NCBI RefSeq assembly: GCF_037975245.1
Contig: NC_092569.1
Span: 7,994,501 to 8,058,500 of the forward strand
From: Apostichopus japonicus
Lineage: Eukaryota > Echinodermata > Holothuroidea > Aspidochirotida > Stichopodidae
Direction: 5' to 3'
Length of the DNA stretch: 64,000 nt
The notes beneath the pieces were generated by a model. The model had not been told where the DNA came from. It saw only the letters and a program-made list of their open reading frames with translations, and searched no databases. Positions 58,527-64,000 of the stretch are shown here, one piece after another (position 1 is the first letter of the stretch; the number at the start of each line of letters is the position of its first letter). The position numbers and the translations under genes were made by a program.

Positions 58527-58929
58527 TCTATACCGGTGCGGCTTGTACTTTACTCTACCGTGTGGAGGGTGCCTGCGCACAACCAAGACATGCTGATATC
58601 GTTGTTAAATCACTTTTTTAATTGGTTGAGAATAATATATGAACCCAACATATTTACGAAGGACTTTAAACGCATTACTCAATTCGTAAGCTTAAGCCAT
58701 TTCCTGTAATAAATTGTTATTTTAGATTTTAAATGATGCTTTCGCTGTTTGTTTAAATGTTCCGTTAAGTTTATGAACAATCTACGCACATGAAAACTTC
58801 CTGTACATAATGCACTTGCAGCTATCGAACCATTTTACACAGTGTGACCCAAATGACAGTTTATGTCCTGTAAAAGCAATACGTCTTCTCCTCAATGTGG
58901 TACACCTACTTCCCAAATATGAGATTGCT
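58527..58929. other. Non-coding / LINE 5' remnant
   Basis: The LINE should continue here, but no RT motif is recognisable. No other feature. Confidence 0.35.
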
Positions 58930-60156
58930 CCAAGTTTCCATTCTTGACATATTGTGTTACAAGCGAGGCGTCACACACGCACACAGTGGTGTATCATGAT
59001 ATAAGTTACCTCTGTATCTAAGGTAATATTCACTTCAAACACACACACATGTCAACAGTAGTGTATCATGCTCTAAGTTACCTCTGTATCCAAGGAATTA
59101 TCCTTTTCAAACACACACATGTCAACAGTGGTGTATCATGCTGTAAGTTACCTCTGTATCTAAGGTAACATTCTCTTCAAACAAACATGTCAACAGTGGT
59201 GTATCATGCTGTAAGTTACCTCTGTATCTAAGGTAACATTCTCTTCAAACACACACACGTCAACAGTAGTGTATCATGCTCTAAGTTACCTCTGTATCAA
59301 AGGAATTATCCTCTTCAAACACGCACATGTCAACAGTGGCGTATCATGCTGTAAGTTACCTCTGTACCTAAGGTAATATTATCTTGAAACAAAAATGTCA
59401 ACAGTAGTGTATCATGCTGTAAGTTACCTCTGTATCTAAGGTAATATTCACTTCAAACACACACACAAGTCAACAGTAGTGTATCATGCTCTAAGTTACC
59501 TCTGTATCCAAGGAATTATCCTTTTCAAACACACACATGTCAACAGTGGTGTATCATGCTGTAAGTTACCTCTGTACCTAAGGTAATATTATCTTGAAAC
59601 AAACATGTCAACAGTTGTGTATCATGCTGTAAGTTACCTCTGTATCTAAGGTAATATTTACTTCAAACACACACACATGTCAACAGTGGTGTATCATGCT
59701 GTAAGTTACCTCTGTACCTAAGGTAATATTATCTTGAAACAAACATGTCAACAGTAGTGTATCATGCTGTAAGTTACCTCTGTATCTAAGGTAATATTTA
59801 TTTCAAACACACACACATGTCAACAGTGGTGTATCATGCTGTAAGTTACCTCTGTACCTAAGGTAATATTATCTTGAAACAAACATGTCAACAGTAGTGT
59901 ATCATGCTGTAAGTTACCTCTGTATCTAAGGTAATATTCACTTCAAACACACACACATGTCAACAGTGGTGTATCATGCTCTAAGTTACCTCTGTATCAA
60001 AGGAATTATCCTTTTCTAACACACACATGTCAAGTGGCGTATCATGCTGTAAGTTACCTCTGTACCTAAGGTAATGTTATCTTGAAACATACATGTCTAA
60101 AGTGGTGCATCATGCTGTAAGTTACCTCTGTATATAAGGTAATATTCACTTCAAAC
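58930..60156 (-). repeat. ~70-bp minisatellite, about 17 units
   Basis: GTATCATG landmarks fall at about 58991, 59063, 59133, 59201, 59271, 59341, 59409, 59481 and 59551, and so on, a period of 68-72 bp. Two alternating unit types end in GGTAATATTC or GGAATTATCC. On the minus strand each unit carries ACAGAG|GTAACTTACAG, a good splice-donor context. TTACC and GGTAA within the unit are inverted and can pair. Confidence 0.9.
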
Positions 60157-62479
60157 TAGGGCTGTGTCATTCCGGTTAATTCACTAACCGGTTAACCGTT
60201 TCTATTAACCGAACGGTTAACGTTTAAACGTAACCCATGTTGTTGCCTCAAAATAAGAGCCGAAAATCAGAGTTATATAGCTCAGATTATAATTCCGAAA
60301 GAGCGCCACCACTTTTGATGCGGAAGTACATTCTCAAAATAGCGCTTCAAGTATCGTTTTTTCGTAACGCGTATGTCAAGAATTTGGTTGTATTTGCTCA
60401 GTTTTGACGATCGTTGCATTGAAAAAGACGAATCGCGCGTTTGCATGAAGTTTTAAACAGATTTTTGTTTCTCTTTCAGTTCATCGGTAACTGTTAGAGA
60501 TATTTGAAGCAAATATTTCTTCGTTAATTGCGTAGCCCCAACTGTAATAGCGCAGGCATTGTATGGCAGTTATAAGCCTAATATTACTAGGCCTACTTAA
60601 TATTGGCATTGTGTATTGAAGTTCGCGATCATACGGAGTGTTAGACTACAAGGCTTTCACCAGCTAGGCCAGGGTTAGGAAAGTCGGTTGTTAGGAAGCG
60701 ATTACTACAGAAGTGTACGGTAGTAGGGCTAGGCCTACACAATTACAAGTGCAACAATGGGTCACAGATATGTTGAATTTGTGCATTGTGGCGGGGTAGG
60801 CAGAGGGTAGGAGGGAAGTGTGGAAAACATTGTCAAATTTCCTGCGAACACCCTGTCGATTTCCCGCCGAAGTTCGCGCAGCGAACACAATTAGCACGCG
60901 TAGAAAATGGCGTGGGGCAGTCCCCCGGTGGGGTTATGTGGTGGAACCCCTTTGGGGGTCCAGGGGTTAACGCCCGGAAAATTTGGCGCGTCTGGCGATA
61001 AAATATTCGCAGCTGTGGATGCAAAATACTGACAACTTTTTTAATTTAAATTGTTCGAAATGATGTAAATTTTGAAATGACAAATAAGAGTAGCCATATT
61101 TTGTTATTAAATGAAAAGAGATCTGTCTTACAATCATTAAAAAGTTTAACTTAAAAACATGCGATTTTATGAAACAACGTTCGGCAAAGCCCCATTCCTA
61201 GTCTGCCTAACAATAGCTTGCACTATACTACAACTACAGTAGGCCACATTTTCCAAGGTACCTTGCCAAACAACTGTGAGCTCATCCCCTGTCTAACACC
61301 TGTTGTTAACAATTTTTTGGCATGTTGCCAAGGAATGTTTCATGGTCTAGAATGAATAAGGTCAGTCAGTAAAGGTTCAGTTAAGTTATGAGAATTATTA
61401 TCTTAGACGTTTAAGAAAAGTAGGTAAAATATGGGCCCTGTAACAGCTAGGTAGCCTAAGTAAAACAGGCAACTGACTCCTCCGCATGAACAAGACAATC
61501 TATTCCACATGATACATGAAAGTATACCTTGTAATCACATGTTTAAGGCCACTTGGCATGATTATAAATGCTTAATATTGTTTCCATGTTCTTGTAGAAA
61601 ACGTAAACTTCGCAATATACAAGGCTAGTTGTGGTTTTGTAGTTACGTGAGATCCGTAACCGCCGAGGTGGTTAGGCTATTTGCTATACACTAAACTATG
61701 GTAGGATATTATTTTCTCCGTAATTTTGGAAATTCTAGAAAATACTTTTTCGCCGCTTAACACCAGATGTGTTCTTACGTTTTATTCATAATTGGGTGTA
61801 CTAGAGCCTTGTTTACATGACATTAGTTGCATTTAGCACGATATGCCAGTTTCGCGTGAATTTTTGGAAAGTTTTTGCTCGATCTTTCGTAAAATTTGAA
61901 AGGTGTACCAACTTACTTTTCGTACACAATTGGTTATTTCTCTACTGATTTTCAGAGTTTTTTTACAGTCAAGTGTATACGTTGTGCATTGAGTATAAAC
62001 TTATCGCGAATGCAAAAACGATGCGGGGATTTCCAGCAGACAAATGTTTTCTTTGTGGGATTACTGAGTCTGTTGAATGGAATCCCGCACCTTAGAGGGA
62101 ACACTGAACTGAAATTACATCATAATAAAGAAAACATTTACTGCTTAAATACAATATACATTTGAAAGGATTAGATGCAGACTCGTCACGTTGTCGAACG
62201 GGGTAACAATAGGCGCTTCACGGGTCGCATACCGCTTGGTAATCCCTTCAATCGTACCACCAATCTTAAAAATCTTTTGTATGGATGCGTGATAAAGTTT
62301 GCAATTGTTACGTGATTTTCGGCAAGCAAATGTTGCGGTCTATTTCAGGAATAAAGTGATGTGAAGACGCGCTGTTGCGACTGCGTAATTGGCATTACAA
62401 AAACGGTTAAACTTATACGATGTACGGCGGACGTTTATCCGGCCGTTCGGTCGGTTTACCGGCTAACCGTTCAGCCCTA
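60157..62479. mobile_element. hAT-like element with TAGGGCTG ends and GGTTAACC palindromes
   Basis: 2323 bp. The 8-bp flank CTTCAAAC is exactly repeated at 60149-60156 and 62480-62487. Left TAGGGCTGTGTCATTCCGGT, right complement TAGGGCTGAACGGTTAGCC. Just inside the left end: ACTAACCGGTTAACCG and GAACGGTTAACG. The interior 60830-61800 matches 57040-57960 and 63500-63890. It splits the minisatellite. No transposase seen. Confidence 0.92.
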
Positions 62480-62745
62480 CTTCAAACACACGTCAACAGT
62501 AGTGTATCATGCTGTAAGTTACCTCTGTATCAAAGGAATTATCCTCTTCAAACACACACATGTCAACAGTGGCGTATCATGCTGTAGGTTACCTCTGTAC
62601 CTAAGTTAATGTTATCTTGAAACATACATGTCTTAAGTGGTGCAGCATGCTGTAAGTTACCTCTGTATCTAAGGTAATATTCTCTTGAAACACACACATG
62701 TCAACAGTAGTGTATCATGCTGTAAGTTACCTGTATTTAAGGTAA
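62480..62745 (-). repeat. Minisatellite continuation, about 4 units
   Basis: Same ~70-bp unit resumes after the insertion and ends exactly at the exon at 62737-62882; the last unit is shortened (CCTGTATTTAAGG). Confidence 0.9.
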
Positions 62746-62882
62746 TATTCTCCTCAACATAGATGAGTGGCCTGCAGCGTCTTGACCAAGCAGTATACCA
62801 TACTTCCTGACCATATCGGGAAGACCTACTGGGTTCATGTGTTTCAGAGCATTGACAGCATTGCCATTAGAAACCCAAACAC
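62737..62882 (-). CDS. Candidate exon next to the minisatellite
   Basis: Minus strand: acceptor TTTGTAAACAG, then an open frame reading VWVSNGNAVNALKHMNP, VGLPDMVRKYGILLGQD and AAGHSSMLRRILP, then TAA. The other two frames have stops. It looks like a genuine conserved exon, but I cannot name the protein. Two bases after the stop lies ATACAG|GTAACT, so a donor follows immediately; the stop may therefore be either the true end or a mutation in an internal exon. The donor region is the unit amplified in the minisatellite. Confidence 0.5.
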
Positions 62883-63135
62883 CTGTTTACAAAGAATTCA
62901 AAGAATGCATTAAGCTTGCCAATATAGTATGAAAGCAAAACAAGTTTTTGAAAGTTGACTTTCAACCCATGAGAGCTGAAGTATATTAAAGGAACTTTGA
63001 TAATGCTATATTGCAGTGCTAACAAGGAAATTAAGCAAAATAAACAGACATACAGACAAGTTCATTGGAATGATGAACAAATTATTAGACAGTTAATTAG
63101 ACGGACCGATGGACAGTGAGGTGATGGAAGGGCAG
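62883..63135. other. Non-coding, probable intron
   Basis: Upstream of the exon on the minus strand. No further exon recognised before the next element. Confidence 0.35.
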
Positions 63136-63891
63136 CAGCAGGGGTCAAAATTTACGCTATTCCGCTATCCCGAGATAGTGAAATCATGAACGGAACACAT
63201 AATTGCTTGGGTTCACTATTCCGTATGGATAGTGTTAAAAGTGATAGCTAACAACAAACTTTGACAAATTCATCTAAATTTACTTGCCTGTCACTAGTCA
63301 GGCAACAATTTTAACTTTATTTGTTTCCCGGGCGTAAAAACTTGCCCAGAAATACAAAAGAAACTCTTTAAACGTGAGTTGCAGTTATGTACAGTACATA
63401 TGTACATATTCCGTAGCCAACTGCACTTGTAAAGTATACAGTTACACGTTCCGTATACCATCGCGTATGTAGGGAAAAATATCACCTTGTGGGTAACAGG
63501 TAGTTACAGTGTTGGAAATCCTTGTTCAATTTCCCGCGAACACACTAATAACAACTGCCGATATCCCGCTGGTGTTCGCGCAGCGAACGCCGAGCACCCG
63601 TAGGGGTCAAGGGGTGAAACCCCTTGTGGGGGTTCAGGGGGGGAAGGCCCCCAGAAAATTTGGTAATTGTGCGTGTCAGGGGATAAAAAATTAGCAGTTG
63701 AAGATGCAAAATTATGACAACTTTTGGAATTTAAATTGTCACAAAACTGATGAAAATTTTAAAATGACAAGTTGGAGTAGCAATATTATCTAATGAAAAG
63801 AGAATTAAAATGTCTTACAATCTTTAAAAAGTTTAACTTACAAAACTTCTGATATTATGAAACAAACAACGTTCCGCAAAGCCCCGTTTCT
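63136..63891 (+). mobile_element. Third element with the shared interior, left part
   Basis: A terminus-like sequence AGGGGTCAAAATTTACGCTA with repeated CTATTCCG and CGAGATAGTG/GGATAGTG words starts near 63138. From about 63500 the sequence matches 60830-61190 (GTTCGCGCAGCGAAC at 63573 and 60873) and 57040-57270. The interior breaks at 63891 where another end begins. The right end lies outside or was displaced. Confidence 0.65.
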
Positions 63892-64000
63892 AGTAGTGTT
63901 TACACGGGTCCAAAAATCGGGAACCGGGTACCCGAGAGCCGTTACCCGTCGGGTATCCGGGTACCCGGGAAAAAAATTGTTAACCCCTCGTGTATCACTA
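63892..64000 (+). mobile_element. hAT-like terminus with GGGTACCCG palindromes
   Basis: TAGTAGTGTTTACACGGGTC, then GGGAACCGGGTACCCG and GTATCCGGGTACCCGGG. It starts inside the shared interior just after CAAAGCCCCGTTTC, so it is a nested insertion running off the window. Confidence 0.6.

Noticed and set aside
58930-60156. CRISPR-like regular repeats in the ~70-bp array
   Set aside because: The whole unit is conserved, without unique spacers; it is a minisatellite.

Overview
This is an AT-rich animal (metazoan) nuclear window with no bacterial-style operons. Intron-style splice sites, a tRNA-derived SINE, several non-LTR and LTR retroelements, and very many short DNA transposons point to a marine invertebrate. 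I would guess an echinoderm such as a sea cucumber, but that is an inference from the repeat style and codon appearance, not proven. No complete, intact host gene is visible. The clearest coding sequence belongs to transposable elements, nearly all broken by frameshifts, stops or insertions. A few short splice-bounded exons may be host genes.

Layout. 1-0.9 kb: 3' end of a LINE reverse transcriptase (+). 0.9-3.8 kb: a decayed minus-strand zinc-finger-like gene of an uncharacterised multicopy family, split by a 1.7-kb element (2045-3755) that itself holds a second element (2587-3240). 3.8-7.2 kb: non-coding. 7.2-12.8 kb: a minus-strand Ty3/gypsy-type retrotransposon relic (gag, protease, RT, RNase H; no integrase seen), whose RT is interrupted by a nest of hAT-like elements (8307-10889, then 8635-10827, then 10112-10508), each with its own 8-bp target duplication. 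13.0-15.1 kb: two more nested elements. 16.6-18.0 kb: a small TIR element holding a THAP zinc-finger start on one strand and an acidic first exon on the other. 18.5-19.4 kb: two phase-compatible exons of a possible host gene. 19.8-20.4 kb: another hAT-like element. 26.8-29.2 kb: a satellite with a 574-bp higher-order repeat. It leads directly into a THAP-HTH-DDE transposase relic (29.3-30.9 kb), which faces a SAP-domain exon on the other strand at 34.9-35.5 kb; together these may be one two-gene PIF/Harbinger-like transposon. 32.0-32.4 kb: tRNA-derived SINE. 38.5-38.9 kb: hAT-like element with perfect target duplication. 40.1-45.1 kb: a 5-kb foldback element with 1.4-kb inverted arms made partly of ~327-bp tandem units. 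55.5-56.8 kb: CR1/L2-like LINE (-), split by a hAT-like element (56816-58518). 58.9-62.8 kb: a ~70-bp minisatellite interrupted by another hAT-like element (60157-62479) and abutting a splice-bounded exon. 63.1-64.0 kb: further element ends.

The most striking structure is a ~95-bp two-hairpin module found nine times in elements that have different terminal repeats, usually 40-65 bp from one end. Likewise, three elements near the right edge share an interior but have different termini. Both suggest that short hAT-like elements here are modular, with exchangeable ends. Calls rest on reading the sequence; no database search was possible.
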